Positions 44,358-54,107 of a stretch of 54,806 bases of DNA are shown here, in pieces (within the stretch, counting starts at the first letter, position 1; every line of letters begins with the position of its first letter). This DNA comes from Candidatus Sulfotelmatobacter sp. Lineage in GTDB: Bacteria; Acidobacteriota; Terriglobia; Terriglobales; Acidobacteriaceae. The position numbers and the translations under genes were made by a program. The notes below the pieces were generated by a model, which had not been told where the DNA came from, ran no database searches, and saw only the letters and a program-made list of their open reading frames with translations. The DNA lies in assembly GCA_030039165.1 (NCBI GenBank), contig JASHQM010000180.1, positions 1 to 54,806 on the forward strand. Reading direction: 5' to 3'.

Positions 44358-46349
44358 TCACGCGAACAGGAACTCCTTCGTCCTTAACTCCTTGATCGCA
44401 TCCCGCAATTTCGCCGCCTTCTCAAACTCAAAATGCTTCGCCGCTTCGCGCATATCGTTCTCCAGCTTGGCGATATATGCGTCCAGCTCTTCCTGCGATC
44501 TGAACTCCGGCACCCCTTCGGGCTCGGCGGACGTCAGGTCGGTGTAATCAGCCGCTACAATTCCAGCCAGCGTCATATCCAGCGGCCGCACGATCGACTC
44601 GGGCGTGATTCCGTTCGCTTCGTTATATGCCGTTTGAATTGCGCGGCGGCGCAACGTCTCATCCATCGCCCGCTTCATCGAGTCAGTAACCGTGTCGGCA
44701 TACAGAATCGCGCGGCCATTCAGATGCCGCGCGCATCGGCCGATGGTTTGAATCAAAGATCCCTGTGACCGCAAAAATCCCTCTTTGTCGGCATCGAGAA
44801 CCGCAACCAGCGACACTTCCGGCAAATCCAGCCCTTCACGCAGCAGATTGATTCCAATCAGCACATCGAACTCGCCCTTCCGCAGATCGCGGAGAATTTT
44901 CACGCGCTCCAGCGTTTCGATCTCCGAGTGCATGTATCGGCACTTCACGCCAACTTCGGCGTAGTATTCGGCGAGATCTTCGGCCATGCGCTTGGTCAGC
45001 GTTGTCACCAGCACGCGCTCGCCGCGCGCCACGCGCGCGCGAATCTCGTGAAGAAGATCATCGATCTGTCCCTTCACCGGCCTCACTTCCACTTCTGGAT
45101 CGATCAAGCCCGTCGGGCGAATAATTTGCTCAACCACAACCCCAGCTGACTTCGTCAGCTCATACGGCCCTGGCGTCGCCGAAACATAAATGAGCTGGTT
45201 CGTGCGGTGCTCCCACTCTTCGAACGTCAGCGGACGGTTATCCAGCGCCGAAGGCAGGCGAAACCCATACTCAACCAGCACTTCCTTGCGCGAACGGTCA
45301 CCGTGATACATCCCGCGAACCTGCGGAATCGTCTGGTGTGACTCGTCGATGAACATGACGTAATCGCGCGGAAAATAGTCCAGCAGCGTCGGCGGAGGCT
45401 CGCCCGGCATGCGTCCCGTAAAATGCCGCGAATAATTTTCAATCCCGTGGCAGTAGCCCATCACCTTGATCATTTCCAGATCAAACTTCACCCGCTGATG
45501 TACGCGCTGCGCCTCGACCATCCGCCCTTGCTTTTCCAATTCGACTTCCCACCACGCCAGTTCTTTCTTGATCGATTCGACCGCGTTCGCGCGCGTCTCA
45601 TCCTTCATCACGTAATGCGTCTTGGGATAAATCGGCAGCCGCATATACTTCTGCCTGACCGTCCCGAACAGCGGATCGATCTGCGAAAGCGCCTCGACTT
45701 GATCTCCCCACAACTCGATGCGGTACGCCATGTCGTCATAAGTGGGAAACACCTCGATCACGTCTCCTCGCACCCGGAACGTACCGCGGCGGAACTCGCC
45801 GTTCGTCCGCTCATACAAAATATCCACCAGCTTGTGTGTAATATCTTCCCGCGCGATCTTCTGGCCTTTTTCCAGGAACAGCATCATGCCGTAGTAGGCT
45901 TCCGGCGACCCGAGGCCGTAGATGCAGCTGACCGACGAAACAATCAGCGCGTCGCGGCGCTCAAACAACGATCGCGTCGCTGACAGACGCAGCTTGTCGA
46001 GTTCGTCGTTGATCGTCGCTTCTTTTTCGATATAAAGATCGGCGGCGGGAACGTAAGCCTCGGGCTGGTAGTAGTCGTAATAAGAAACGAAATATTCCAC
46101 CGCATTGTGCGGAAAAAAATTCTTGAACTCGTGATAAAGCTGCGCCGCCAGCGTCTTATTGTGGGCCATCACCAGCGTCGGGCGATTCACCGCCTCAATC
46201 ACCTTGGCCATGGTGTAGGTCTTACCCGAGCCCGTAACCCCGAGCAGAACCTGGTGCTGCTCCCGGTCGAAAATCCCGCGAGTCAGCGCTTCAATCGCCG
46301 CCTTTTGGTCGCCGCGAGGCTTGTAATCGGAGATGAGTTTGAAATCCAC
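44358..46349 (-). CDS. uvrB: UvrABC system protein B
   Basis: UvrB is the damage-verifying helicase of nucleotide excision repair; it works with UvrA and UvrC on DNA. The 663 residues match the family. Walker A GVTGSGKT, the beta-hairpin [15 protein letters not shown]-type DESH box, motif [11 protein letters not shown] (usually IGRAAR) and the C-terminal UVR coiled-coil ending IKELRTKEF are present. The start is GTG 46349, the only family-like start. A TATAAT lies upstream (46409-46414). Confidence 0.97.
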   Translation of the reverse strand: MDFKLISDYKPRGDQKAAIEALTRGIFDREQHQVLLGVTGSGKTYTMAKVIEAVNRPTLVMAHNKTLAAQLYHEFKNFFPHNAVEYFVSYYDYYQPEAYVPAADLYIEKEATINDELDKLRLSATRSLFERRDALIVSSVSCIYGLGSPEAYYGMMLFLEKGQKIAREDITHKLVDILYERTNGEFRRGTFRVRGDVIEVFPTYDDMAYRIELWGDQVEALSQIDPLFGTVRQKYMRLPIYPKTHYVMKDETRANAVESIKKELAWWEVELEKQGRMVEAQRVHQRVKFDLEMIKVMGYCHGIENYSRHFTGRMPGEPPPTLLDYFPRDYVMFIDESHQTIPQVRGMYHGDRSRKEVLVEYGFRLPSALDNRPLTFEEWEHRTNQLIYVSATPGPYELTKSAGVVVEQIIRPTGLIDPEVEVRPVKGQIDDLLHEIRARVARGERVLVTTLTKRMAEDLAEYYAEVGVKCRYMHSEIETLERVKILRDLRKGEFDVLIGINLLREGLDLPEVSLVAVLDADKEGFLRSQGSLIQTIGRCARHLNGRAILYADTVTDSMKRAMDETLRRRAIQTAYNEANGITPESIVRPLDMTLAGIVAADYTDLTSAEPEGVPEFRSQEELDAYIAKLENDMREAAKHFEFEKAAKLRDAIKELRTKEFLFA

Positions 46350-46408
46350 GGAAGAAAATCTCAGCCATCCGCCTACAGAGCGAAATTTGTCGCAGGCCGA
46401 ATCTAACT

Positions 46409-46414
46409 ATTATA
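46409..46414 (-). promoter_or_regulatory. Candidate -10 box of uvrB
   Basis: A perfect TATAAT on the minus strand lies 60 bases before the uvrB start. No clear -35 hexamer is seen at normal spacing, and no LexA-type palindrome stands out. Confidence 0.35.
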
Positions 46415-46474
46415 AATGCCTGAAACCGGCAGGCACGCGACGCAGATCACGGTGGAACGGATTGCTGGCAGAAA

Positions 46475-47902
46475 TTAAGAGACGCTGCTGGGCCGCTTGG
46501 TGCGCTTCCAGTATAAGTAACCCGGCACGCCGACGAGTACGATTGCCGTTCCCCAGAATGCTTCCCCGGGGCGGGTGATGATTGTGTTCAGCGTCCATGC
46601 CGCGCCCACGAGCACATAAATCGCCGGCAGCCACGGATATCCCGTGCAGCGATAAGGCCGCGGAATTTCCGGCCGTTTCCAGCGCAGCAGGAACATTCCG
46701 ATCACCGTCAGCGTGTACGAGAGCACCATGCCATAAATCACGTACGTATAAAGCTGATCGTAGCGGCCGCTGACGGTCAGCACGGCGGCCCAAATACCTT
46801 GCCCGATCAGGCTGAACGCGGGAGTACGCCATTTGGGATGAATTACCGCCATGCGCTTAAAGAAAACTCCATCCTGCGCCATCGCCAGGTAGACGCGTGC
46901 ACCCGAAAGCGTACAAGTCGCAGCTGCGCTGAAGCAGGAAACCGCGATCATCAGCGATAGCCACACCGCGGCCCGAGGCGAGAACAACGCTGCAGCGGCA
47001 GCATGCGCAATCGTCTCGTGCTTCGCAATTTCACTCAGGGGCAACGCGTAAAGATAGATCAGATTCATCGCCAGATAGATCGCTCCCACCGCGATCACGC
47101 CCAGCACCATCGCTCGCGGCACGTTCCGCCGCGGTTCCTTCACTTCCCCCGCCACCCAGGTGATGTAAACCCATCCGTCGTAGGCCCAGAACACCGCGAT
47201 CAGGGCGACTCCCATGGCAGAAATTAACCGCGCCGGATGCAGACCCATCGTCAAGCTGGCGCCATGCGCGCTGAAATGCGACCAATCGCCTCTCCCAAAG
47301 GCCAATCCCAGGAAGACAAATCCGGCCATGGCTGCGAACTTCGTCCACGTGGAAACGTTCTGCAGAAGTGCGCCCCAGCGCAAGCCAACCACATTCACCC
47401 ACGTGAGAATGGCGATCAGCAGAAGGCCAAACAGGTGCGCGCGGGAGATGGTAATACCGAGCAGCGAGAAGACCACGTGCTCCTGCCCCACCACCGGGAA
47501 CACTTGTCCCGTATACGCCGCCGCCGCTACCGCCAGCGCCGCGATGCTGCCTCCGTTGGCCACGGCAAAGAGCATCCAGCCGTAGAGAAAGGCGACGAGG
47601 TCGCCGTATGCCTCGCGCAAGTACACATACTGCCCGCCCGACTCGGGGAACATCGATCCCAGCTCGGCAAAAGCCACGCAGCCAAACAGAGAAATTACCC
47701 CTCCTAGCACCCACACTCCCAGAAAGAGCATCGGCTGCGGCAGAGGGCCGGCAATATCTTTCGCCGTGAGAAAAATCGAGGATCCGATGATGCCGCTGAC
47801 CAGCAGCAGAATGGAATCCAGCAGGCCAAGTCCGCGCACGAGCGTCACCTGCGGACGCGCATCCTGGGTTTCCGAGGATGATGGCGCTAGGGTTGTGTCC
47901 AT
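46475..47902 (-). CDS. APC-family amino acid permease
   Basis: This 475-residue inner-membrane protein has about 12 helices. GLGLLDSILLLVSGIIGSSIF is the APC substrate-binding start of helix 1, and FAELGSMFPESGGQYVYLREAYG matches the LAT/serine-threonine exchanger branch. The exact amino acid cannot be told. I chose ATG 47902: the frame is open further, but this start overlaps the stop of the upstream zinc-ribbon gene by one base (TAATG), so the two are translationally coupled. Confidence 0.9.
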   Translation of the reverse strand: MDTTLAPSSSETQDARPQVTLVRGLGLLDSILLLVSGIIGSSIFLTAKDIAGPLPQPMLFLGVWVLGGVISLFGCVAFAELGSMFPESGGQYVYLREAYGDLVAFLYGWMLFAVANGGSIAALAVAAAAYTGQVFPVVGQEHVVFSLLGITISRAHLFGLLLIAILTWVNVVGLRWGALLQNVSTWTKFAAMAGFVFLGLAFGRGDWSHFSAHGASLTMGLHPARLISAMGVALIAVFWAYDGWVYITWVAGEVKEPRRNVPRAMVLGVIAVGAIYLAMNLIYLYALPLSEIAKHETIAHAAAAALFSPRAAVWLSLMIAVSCFSAAATCTLSGARVYLAMAQDGVFFKRMAVIHPKWRTPAFSLIGQGIWAAVLTVSGRYDQLYTYVIYGMVLSYTLTVIGMFLLRWKRPEIPRPYRCTGYPWLPAIYVLVGAAWTLNTIITRPGEAFWGTAIVLVGVPGYLYWKRTKRPSSVS

Positions 47903-48072
47903 TATCCGATTCCAAGCTCGTCCGGGGATTCCAGCGGGGTCCCGCATTTCCGGCATATCACGGCGGAGCAATCGCCACAGGTCAGGGGATCTTTCACTTC
48001 TTCAGCGCAGTTCGGGCAGTAGAGCGAGCCGGGCCGCGGCTCGGGCTGAGGCTTCTGAGGATTCGCCGCCAT
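47902..48072 (-). CDS. 56-residue zinc-ribbon protein coupled to the APC permease
   Basis: The frame starts at ATG 48072 and ends at TAA 47902-47904. It encodes M A A N P Q K P, a Pro-rich start, then three CxxC pairs at residues 19/22, 32/35 and 40/43 (YCPNC, CGDC, CRKC). Two pairs can hold one zinc ion and the third may add a second site. The stop codon shares its last A with the permease start (TAATG). So the tiny gene leads a two-gene operon. I do not recognise a named family; the role is unknown. Confidence 0.75.
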   Translation of the reverse strand: MAANPQKPQPEPRPGSLYCPNCAEEVKDPLTCGDCSAVICRKCGTPLESPDELGIG

Positions 48073-48176
48073 GTGGAGAAAGACTGTAGCACAGAGGCGT
48101 CCGGTATAGTCCGCAAAATTATCCTCAAGATGGTGGTGACTTTGAGGATTTCGACGCCAAATTATTGTTGGACGGC

Positions 48177-48219
48177 GTCATCCTAAGCGTAGCCCTTCTT
48201 CAGGCGTAGCAAAGGATCT
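48177..48219 (+). repeat. Dispersed GTCATCC...GGATCT element, copy A
   Basis: The 43-base element begins GTCATCCTAAGCG and ends AAAGGATCT, with a centre unlike other copies. It lies in the divergent gap between the zinc-ribbon and methyltransferase genes. Confidence 0.6.
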
Positions 48220-48324
48220 CGCGCGGAGCGTACTCCGCGGGTAAGTTTGCACGGACTCAAATCGACCCACTACTCTCAAGATGGCTTATTCGAGAGGCGA
48301 TGCGTGAGCGCTTAGAATGAAATT

Positions 48325-49074
48325 ATGACCGACAAATCCCTTACTCCCGACGAAATCCTTCAGCAGGAATTCAACCGCTGGGCCACAGCCGGCGAAGGCC
48401 CCAAGATGGAACAGCATCACTTCGACATCACCACAAAGACCCTTCGCCGCATGAACCTTCGCCCCGGCGAGCGCGTGCTCGATCTCGGCTGCGGTTCGGG
48501 CTGGGCTACGCGACTGCTGGCGCGTCTGGTGGGGGAAGGCCCGGATGGCTTCGGCCAGGTCGTCGGCCTCGATGTTTCCGACGAGATGATTCGTGAAGCC
48601 CGCTCCGCCTCCAAAGACTTCGATAACGTGCTCTATGTATGGGGATCGGCGCAGAAGATTCCCTGGGAAGAAAACTTCTTCGACAAAGTTTTGTCGGTCG
48701 AATCGTTCTACTACTATCCCGACCAGGACCGCGCTCTGATGGAGCTGTTTCGCGTGATGGCGCCGCGGGGCAAACTGTTCATCCTCATTAATCTGTATAA
48801 GGACAATTCGTACTCACTGCAATGGGTCGACAAGCTGAAGGTACCCGTACACGTGCGATCTGCAGCGGAGTACGTCGAGCTTCTGCAAAAGCATGCCTTC
48901 GAAAACGTGGAAGCAGTTTGCATTCCCGACGACACTCCCACGCCGGATGATTACAAAACGAAATCGTTCAATAGCCTGGAAGATCTGAAAGCTTTCAAGC
49001 GCGAAGGAGCTTTGCTGCTGATGGCGTCTAAGCCGGACTTGCGAACGCCAGGACCTGCGTACACGATCTACTGA
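48325..49074 (+). CDS. SAM-dependent class I methyltransferase
   Basis: This 249-residue cytoplasmic protein has the Rossmann methyltransferase motif RVLDLGCGSGWATRLLA, the acidic end of strand 2 in VVGLDVSDEMI and the WGSAQKIPWEENFFDKV segment. The 55 residues before it may form a substrate cap. The pattern is that of the methyltransf_11/25 group that acts on small molecules or lipids. The substrate is unknown. It stands alone on its strand. Confidence 0.88.
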   Translation: MTDKSLTPDEILQQEFNRWATAGEGPKMEQHHFDITTKTLRRMNLRPGERVLDLGCGSGWATRLLARLVGEGPDGFGQVVGLDVSDEMIREARSASKDFDNVLYVWGSAQKIPWEENFFDKVLSVESFYYYPDQDRALMELFRVMAPRGKLFILINLYKDNSYSLQWVDKLKVPVHVRSAAEYVELLQKHAFENVEAVCIPDDTPTPDDYKTKSFNSLEDLKAFKREGALLLMASKPDLRTPGPAYTIY

Positions 49075-49111
49075 CTCGAAGGCGCGGCTTCCGTCGCGCC
49101 CAGAAGAGCCT

Positions 49112-49996
49112 TCAAATCTCGCTGTCATCTTCCTCATCGCGGTCTCGCTCGCTCAAATCGCGCACCGGGCTCATCGCCTTGCCGTCGTTCGCATGATGAA
49201 TCTCAATCCGCCCATTCACGTTTTCCAGCTTGATGCGCGCGCCGCCAGCACCGAGCTGGCCGCGAAGATTATGCCCGACGAAATGATGATGCACCACTCT
49301 CAGGCCGAAATCATTTTCGATCCCTCCCGACACCGTTTCCGCTTCGATTTCCGCTTTCGCATCCGAGGGAAGCGTCAAGCGCACCGATCCATTCACTGAA
49401 GTCAATTCAATCGAAGAATCGGAAAGCTGGTCGAAATTGGCCTCCAGTCGTCCGTTCACCGTCGACAGTTCAGCTCGGCCGGATAGGTTGTGCGCCTCCA
49501 ATCTGCCGTTAACGCAGGAAGCATGGACTTCGCCGCTCGCTCCGGTAATGTCAAGCGACCCGTTAATCAGATTGAGCTCATCCAACCTAACAGCTTGCGG
49601 CACCGTCAGTGTGTATTCGACTCCTGCGGGGTTATTGCGCGAACCCCAATTAAAGCTCATGTCGTGGTGGGGATACTTGGTGCGAATCGAAATGTGATTC
49701 TGGGTGGCGTCTATCTCGATCTTGGCTTCGTCCAGCCGCTCCTTCGAGTCGGCATACTTCACCGCATCGACCTTGACTTCGCTGCGATCCCATACGGAAA
49801 CGTGAACCGCCCCGTTGATATTGTCCAACTCCACGCTGCCGTCGGGAGCGATGGTATAAGTCTGATGAAACTCTTCGGTATATCGGTAGTCGCCCGTGTG
49901 GTCCGACGCGTGGGCTCCGGCGGCGAAGGCAAAAAGTGCGCAAACAGTTCCGAGAGCAGCTCCCAGCCATGCGGGCAGTTGGCATGTGCGATTCAT
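49112..49996 (-). CDS. DUF4097-type secreted beta-repeat protein
   Basis: This 294-residue protein has a signal peptide (WLGAALGTVCALFAFAAGAHA). A beta-helix-like repeat region follows with GSVELDNINGAVHV, NLINGSLDITGASG and LSTVNGRLEANF, the NGxxxx strand pattern of DUF4097 proteins. The C-terminus is acidic (RDRDEEDDSEI). GGAGGGATT precedes ATG 49996. Such proteins are common in Acidobacteria and may be adhesins or envelope-bound. It lies downstream of the two glycosyltransferase genes on the same strand. Confidence 0.85.
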   Translation of the reverse strand: MNRTCQLPAWLGAALGTVCALFAFAAGAHASDHTGDYRYTEEFHQTYTIAPDGSVELDNINGAVHVSVWDRSEVKVDAVKYADSKERLDEAKIEIDATQNHISIRTKYPHHDMSFNWGSRNNPAGVEYTLTVPQAVRLDELNLINGSLDITGASGEVHASCVNGRLEAHNLSGRAELSTVNGRLEANFDQLSDSSIELTSVNGSVRLTLPSDAKAEIEAETVSGGIENDFGLRVVHHHFVGHNLRGQLGAGGARIKLENVNGRIEIHHANDGKAMSPVRDLSERDRDEEDDSEI

Positions 49997-50104
49997 AATC
50001 CCTCCGTTCAAGCCGTTAGACGTAGCCGCCTGCAAATCGTGAGTCCACAAATCAGTCACAATTGTTTCGCGGAGGGGCCAGCTCGAATATCGATACCCTC
50101 CGAC

Positions 50105-50190
50105 GTCATCCCGAAGGCCCGCGCTTTCACCGGCGGGCCGAGAGCCTGCCCTGAGCAAGTGAGCGCAGCGAACGCGTCGAACGGGGATCT
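50105..50190 (+). repeat. Dispersed GTCATCC...GGATCT element, copy B
   Basis: The 86-base element starts GTCATCCCGAAGG and ends CGGGGATCT. It overlaps the last codons of the glycosyltransferase gene (stop at 50127) and so encodes about 20 of its final residues. Confidence 0.55.
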
Positions 50191-51941
50191 CGCGTGGACC
50201 CGTAGCCTTGCTCGCTATCGTCGACTCTGTCTTGATAGGGTTCGAGCTTTGGAGATAGATCCCCCGCCCGCACTCTCCAGAACTTCCGGCCAGCGTAGTA
50301 GCGAAGCAGCTCCCGGTTTTGTTCCGGACCCATATCCCAGGCCCAAATGATTTTTGAGTGATCGATATCGGCTGAGTTGTAGACCCAGTCGCGGTCGGGA
50401 TCGAAATCCGGAGAATAGCTAACCAGCACCACGTGCTCGCCGGGAAGAGCGTTCAATCGCTGCACGATAGCCGCGCGCTGCATGTCTCCCTGTTGCCATT
50501 CTTTCTCCGGATGGATGTGCGTTACTGCTAGACCCACGCGCAGCACAACGGTCGCAATGTAAACGACACAGATGGCGCGCACAAACGCCAGGCCAATGGG
50601 TTTCCCACGCCATCTAAATATCCGCAGGTGTCTCATGCATTGCAGAAAAATCAGGAACACCAGTGCCGTTGCCGGAGCGGCATAATGAGGATAGAACCAG
50701 CTCTCGACCCCCAGGCCGGCAACAAAGATCGCGGCGACCAGCCAGGGCACGCGCATTCTGCGGTCGCGAACAGCGCAGGGCAGTGCGATAAACACGAAAG
50801 GCAACGGCAGCACCAGGTAAACCGGCCAGAAATAATGCAGGCCTTCCCACCTTGCGCGGATGTATTCGCCGAAGTTGCGGTATCGAGTTTCCCGCACTTC
50901 GCGCTCGTATTGCGCCTGCATCCTGGAGTGGTTGTAGGCCTTTGCCGGCCAGGGCGTTTGCCACAGGAAGTAGCGCGCCTGCCCGTAGGCTTCCCGATTC
51001 ACGGCGTACGTCATACGCAAAGGATCGCCCGTCACACGGTAGTAGTAATAACCCGTCCACGCTGCCAGCGGCGTCAGGGTCAAAACCAGCGGCAGCACAA
51101 AGTTCCTGAACAACATGCGCAACTGGGGCCCGCGCCCGCCGAACATCCACGCCAGCAGCGCGAGAGCGACTCCTGCGCTTAGCAACAACCCTTCGTACGG
51201 GCGCGTGTTCGCCAGTATGAAGAGTCCGATTCCCATAATCGCCGCATTCCCCCACGAAGGCCGGCGTTTGATTCTAGCCAATGCACCCAGGATCACCGCT
51301 CCGCCGAGTGCCGGAAGGCAGGCGCACCAATATCCGTTAGTCCAGTAGCTCAGCAGCCCGAGCCGGGGAATCGTCAGGACTCCGCCCAGCAGCGCCCAGC
51401 GCAGCGGCAGCCAGCCTTGCAGCATCCAGCAAATGGCGGCGCACATCAGCGCCGCGGTCAGTAATTGTCCTATCCACGGGCTGCCCATGATCTCGCCAAA
51501 AGCCAGCACCATGCCCTGCCCCGGCGGATACATCGACATATACGTCGGGCGCCAGATGACGTGGAAAGTTTCGAAGTGAATCCACATCGGGTGCGGAGGG
51601 TTCGTCAGCCGCCCGTGCGCGAACGTGTCGCCGGCAAGCAGATAACTGTATTCGTCGTGCCAGTGCGGCAGAGGAATCCCCGAAACTGGAATCACCGCCG
51701 CGCGAATAGCCAGCACTGCCAGCCCAACGAAAAATGCGGAAAGCATTTTGCGGGGGGCGATGGATTTGCCGAAGCGTTCCAACCGCTCCAGTCCCAGGGC
51801 TGCCCACCACCGCGGAAATTTGACCTGCAAATAGACCAGCAGCGCTACGATCGCGGCCGGTTTTAACAGAGTCAAGGTCGTGGAGGAAGCCGTGCGTGTG
51901 AGTAGAAACGCCCCTGATAAAAGTCTTGTCGCGTCAATCAC
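50127..51941 (-). CDS. Glycosyltransferase family 39-like membrane protein
   Basis: This 604-residue inner-membrane protein has about ten helices and an early exposed acidic motif PLPHWHDEYSYLL, as in polyprenol-phosphate-mannose type (GT39/ArnT-like) glycosyltransferases. The start is GTG 51941, overlapping the upstream gene by eight bases (GTGATTGA). The last 20 residues (Arg/Ser rich) are encoded by a dispersed repeat, so they were probably acquired late. The acceptor and sugar are unknown. Confidence 0.8.
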   Translation of the reverse strand: MIDATRLLSGAFLLTRTASSTTLTLLKPAAIVALLVYLQVKFPRWWAALGLERLERFGKSIAPRKMLSAFFVGLAVLAIRAAVIPVSGIPLPHWHDEYSYLLAGDTFAHGRLTNPPHPMWIHFETFHVIWRPTYMSMYPPGQGMVLAFGEIMGSPWIGQLLTAALMCAAICWMLQGWLPLRWALLGGVLTIPRLGLLSYWTNGYWCACLPALGGAVILGALARIKRRPSWGNAAIMGIGLFILANTRPYEGLLLSAGVALALLAWMFGGRGPQLRMLFRNFVLPLVLTLTPLAAWTGYYYYRVTGDPLRMTYAVNREAYGQARYFLWQTPWPAKAYNHSRMQAQYEREVRETRYRNFGEYIRARWEGLHYFWPVYLVLPLPFVFIALPCAVRDRRMRVPWLVAAIFVAGLGVESWFYPHYAAPATALVFLIFLQCMRHLRIFRWRGKPIGLAFVRAICVVYIATVVLRVGLAVTHIHPEKEWQQGDMQRAAIVQRLNALPGEHVVLVSYSPDFDPDRDWVYNSADIDHSKIIWAWDMGPEQNRELLRYYAGRKFWRVRAGDLSPKLEPYQDRVDDSEQGYGSTRDPRSTRSLRSLAQGRLSARR

Positions 51942-53283
51942 GCGGGGCCTCGGGCGGGGCCTCGGGCGGGGCCTCGGGCGGGTCCGGGTGGGCCGGTTTA
52001 TTTCCAGCTTCGGTCAGCACGTAAATTCCCAGAATCGTCATCTCCGGCTCGATCGGATGCCGGTAACGCTGCCCCGGAAAAACGACGTAATAAATCGCGG
52101 GATAACAAAGAATCAGCCAGAAAAGCAGCCACGCCCCTGGCCTGTGCTTGCGCAATGCCCGACCCAAGCCCCAGAACATAAGCACCGACGATGCCAGGAA
52201 CAGCGAATTCTTCACCTGCGAAAGCCACCAGACCTGCGCCAGGCGCGGTGGTCCCGCCCAGTAATAAATAAAGCGCTTGAGGCAAAGCACCGCGAAGCGT
52301 CCATAGTCTGCCTCGATGTAATCCATCGCCTGCCGCTTGCGCATGGCGATGTATGGCAGCTCGCCCATCGCCACGTACTGGCGCAGGGCGTACAAATCCT
52401 GCGTCGGATGCAGATACTGCATCCACGTTCCATCGGCGAATCGCCCATTGCCCAGCGCCAGCTCAGCTCCGAAGTTGTCGCGAATGAAAATGAACTTGTG
52501 AAACGTCTGATAATTTCTTCCGACCCATGGCGCGACACATGCGGCAAACACGACCGACGCGAGCACGACTCCAGCCAACGACTTCTTTCCGCGCTTCGCG
52601 CGGCGATACCACGCCCACAATCCCGAGGCCGGCAGAAACGAAATTAGTACCGTGCTGTTCAGCGCCGCTACGCCCCAAAGCAGGCCAAGCCATAGCCAGG
52701 GTTTGAGTCCATCGCGATCTTCCATCGTCAGCGCCAGCCAGAACAGCACGGCCACAAGCAGCGCCGAAAGGCTCGTTTCCCAAACCCAGCGCGTGCACCA
52801 GGCCATCGCGTAAGGCAGCAGCGCCCACGTCCACGCCGATCCCACTGCCACTTTTTCGGAAAAGATTCGCCGCGCGATCAGAAAGATCGGAATACAGGTG
52901 AGCGCCGAGAACAGGCTGTTGATCGAGAGCAAAACCAACGCCGACGCGTGCGAATAGATTCCAAACAGGTGAAACACGCCGGCAGTCAGGTATGGATACA
53001 GCGGCGGCTCCCACGCCGTCGCCCCGGTCGCCGCATCGAAAGGATTACTGAATCCCTGCCCCGAGGCAATGGCCGCGCCGATGCGCCCCATTTCCCAGCC
53101 GAAGCCGAAGTTATGGTCGGCAGTCTTGAATCTGTATGTGTGGCCAACAATGATCCAGCCGATGCGAAGAACCGCCCCAATGGCTACTATCCAGAACAGC
53201 GAAGTGCGGATGCGGAGCCAGATCCTTTTGACTCGAGTTCCCTTGTTCACGTGCTCGACTGTGGCGCCGGGATTTGCATTCAT
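51934..53283 (-). CDS. Glycosyltransferase family 39-like membrane protein
   Basis: This 449-residue inner-membrane protein has a signal-like first helix (IVAIGAVLRIGWIIV), then an exposed loop FGWEMGRIGAAIASGQGFSNPF and WEPPLYPYLTAG, as in GT39-type enzymes that move a sugar from a lipid carrier onto a target outside the membrane. The C-terminus has three PEAP repeats from a tandem DNA repeat. I chose ATG 53283, because the longer frame would run into the divergent nuoB. The overlap with the next glycosyltransferase gene suggests they act together. Confidence 0.8.
   Translation of the reverse strand: MNANPGATVEHVNKGTRVKRIWLRIRTSLFWIVAIGAVLRIGWIIVGHTYRFKTADHNFGFGWEMGRIGAAIASGQGFSNPFDAATGATAWEPPLYPYLTAGVFHLFGIYSHASALVLLSINSLFSALTCIPIFLIARRIFSEKVAVGSAWTWALLPYAMAWCTRWVWETSLSALLVAVLFWLALTMEDRDGLKPWLWLGLLWGVAALNSTVLISFLPASGLWAWYRRAKRGKKSLAGVVLASVVFAACVAPWVGRNYQTFHKFIFIRDNFGAELALGNGRFADGTWMQYLHPTQDLYALRQYVAMGELPYIAMRKRQAMDYIEADYGRFAVLCLKRFIYYWAGPPRLAQVWWLSQVKNSLFLASSVLMFWGLGRALRKHRPGAWLLFWLILCYPAIYYVVFPGQRYRHPIEPEMTILGIYVLTEAGNKPAHPDPPEAPPEAPPEAPRD
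51944..51979. repeat. Tandem 12-base repeat, three copies
   Basis: Three perfect copies of GGGGCCTCGGGC lie inside the 3' end of the second glycosyltransferase gene and encode a PEAP series. The repeat length keeps the frame, so copy number could vary without loss of the protein. Confidence 0.85.
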
Positions 53284-53374
53284 GAGTGACTCTATTCTTA
53301 GCTGAGACACGAAGCGCGGGCAACCTGTCGCTCCCGCGGTGAGCCAGAACGGTATAATGTTTCTGAGGTCCAAC

Positions 53375-53935
53375 ATGGGCTGGCTGCAAAACAAGTTCGA
53401 AAAGAATTTTCTGATCACTACAGTGGATTACGTCTTCAACTGGGCGCGCAAATCGGCCGTTTGGCCGATGACCTTCGGCTTGGCCTGCTGCGCGATCGAG
53501 ATGATCGCCTCCTCTACAGCACGCTTCGACATCGCGCGCTTCGGATCGGAAGTTTTCCGGCCCAGCCCGCGGCAAAGCGATCTGATGATCGTCGCCGGCA
53601 CGGTGACGCTGAAGATGGCGCCGGTGGTGAAGCGCATTTACGATCAGATGCCCGACCCGAAATGGGTGATCTCCATGGGCGCCTGCTCGTCGGTTGGCGG
53701 ACCGTTCAATACATATGCCGTATTGCAGGGTGTCGACAAGATTGTGCCGGTCGATGTCTACGTAACCGGCTGTCCGCCGCGGCCAGAAAATCTTTTCTAT
53801 GCGCTGCTGAAGTTGCAAGACAAAATCGACACTATGACCCTGGCCAAGAAGCCAACCGAAATTCGTCTCGACGCGAACATGGTGGAACATTTCAAAAAGC
53901 AGGTGATGATCGCGCAGACTTTGCAACCGAAATGA
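53375..53935 (+). CDS. nuoB: NADH-quinone oxidoreductase subunit B, orphan copy
   Basis: NuoB carries the N2 Fe-S cluster of complex I, at the end of the electron path to quinone. The cluster cysteines are in [17 protein letters not shown] and VTGCPPRPE. The 186 residues match the family. I chose ATG 53375, with TGAGGT before it; GTG 53339 and ATG 53357 are less likely. A TATAAT at 53353-53358 lies just before. No other nuo gene lies in the window, so this copy is apart from the usual operon. It is divergent from the glycosyltransferase genes. Confidence 0.93.
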   Translation: MGWLQNKFEKNFLITTVDYVFNWARKSAVWPMTFGLACCAIEMIASSTARFDIARFGSEVFRPSPRQSDLMIVAGTVTLKMAPVVKRIYDQMPDPKWVISMGACSSVGGPFNTYAVLQGVDKIVPVDVYVTGCPPRPENLFYALLKLQDKIDTMTLAKKPTEIRLDANMVEHFKKQVMIAQTLQPK

Positions 53936-53943
53936 CCGAGTCT

Positions 53944-53972
53944 AGCGGGCGTGAGCGTAGCGGGAGCCCGCT
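53944..53972. terminator. Hairpin after nuoB
   Basis: A seven-base stem AGCGGGC ... GCCCGCT (15-base loop) lies nine bases after the nuoB stop. No U-rich tail follows, so termination is uncertain. Confidence 0.45.
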
Positions 53973-53975
53973 GCG

Positions 53976-54023
53976 GTCATCCTGAGCGCCGCCCGAGCGG
54001 GGCGAGGCGAAGTCGAAGGATCT
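53976..54023 (+). repeat. Dispersed GTCATCC...GGATCT element, copy C
   Basis: The 48-base element starts GTCATCCTGAGCG and ends GAAGGATCT with a GC-rich centre. It lies between the nuoB and Rieske genes. Confidence 0.6.
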
Positions 54024-54107
54024 CTGCACTTGCCGCTGAACAGTTCGCCATGTGCACGGCGACTAACGCCGGAATGCTGAGCGCCAATTGCCAATTGACA
54101 ATCGCCC

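Noticed and set aside
53339..53374. Longer start (GTG) for nuoB
   Set aside because: The added residues are not part of the family, and TGAGGT before ATG 53375 is a better ribosome-binding site. A TATAAT lies inside the longer version.
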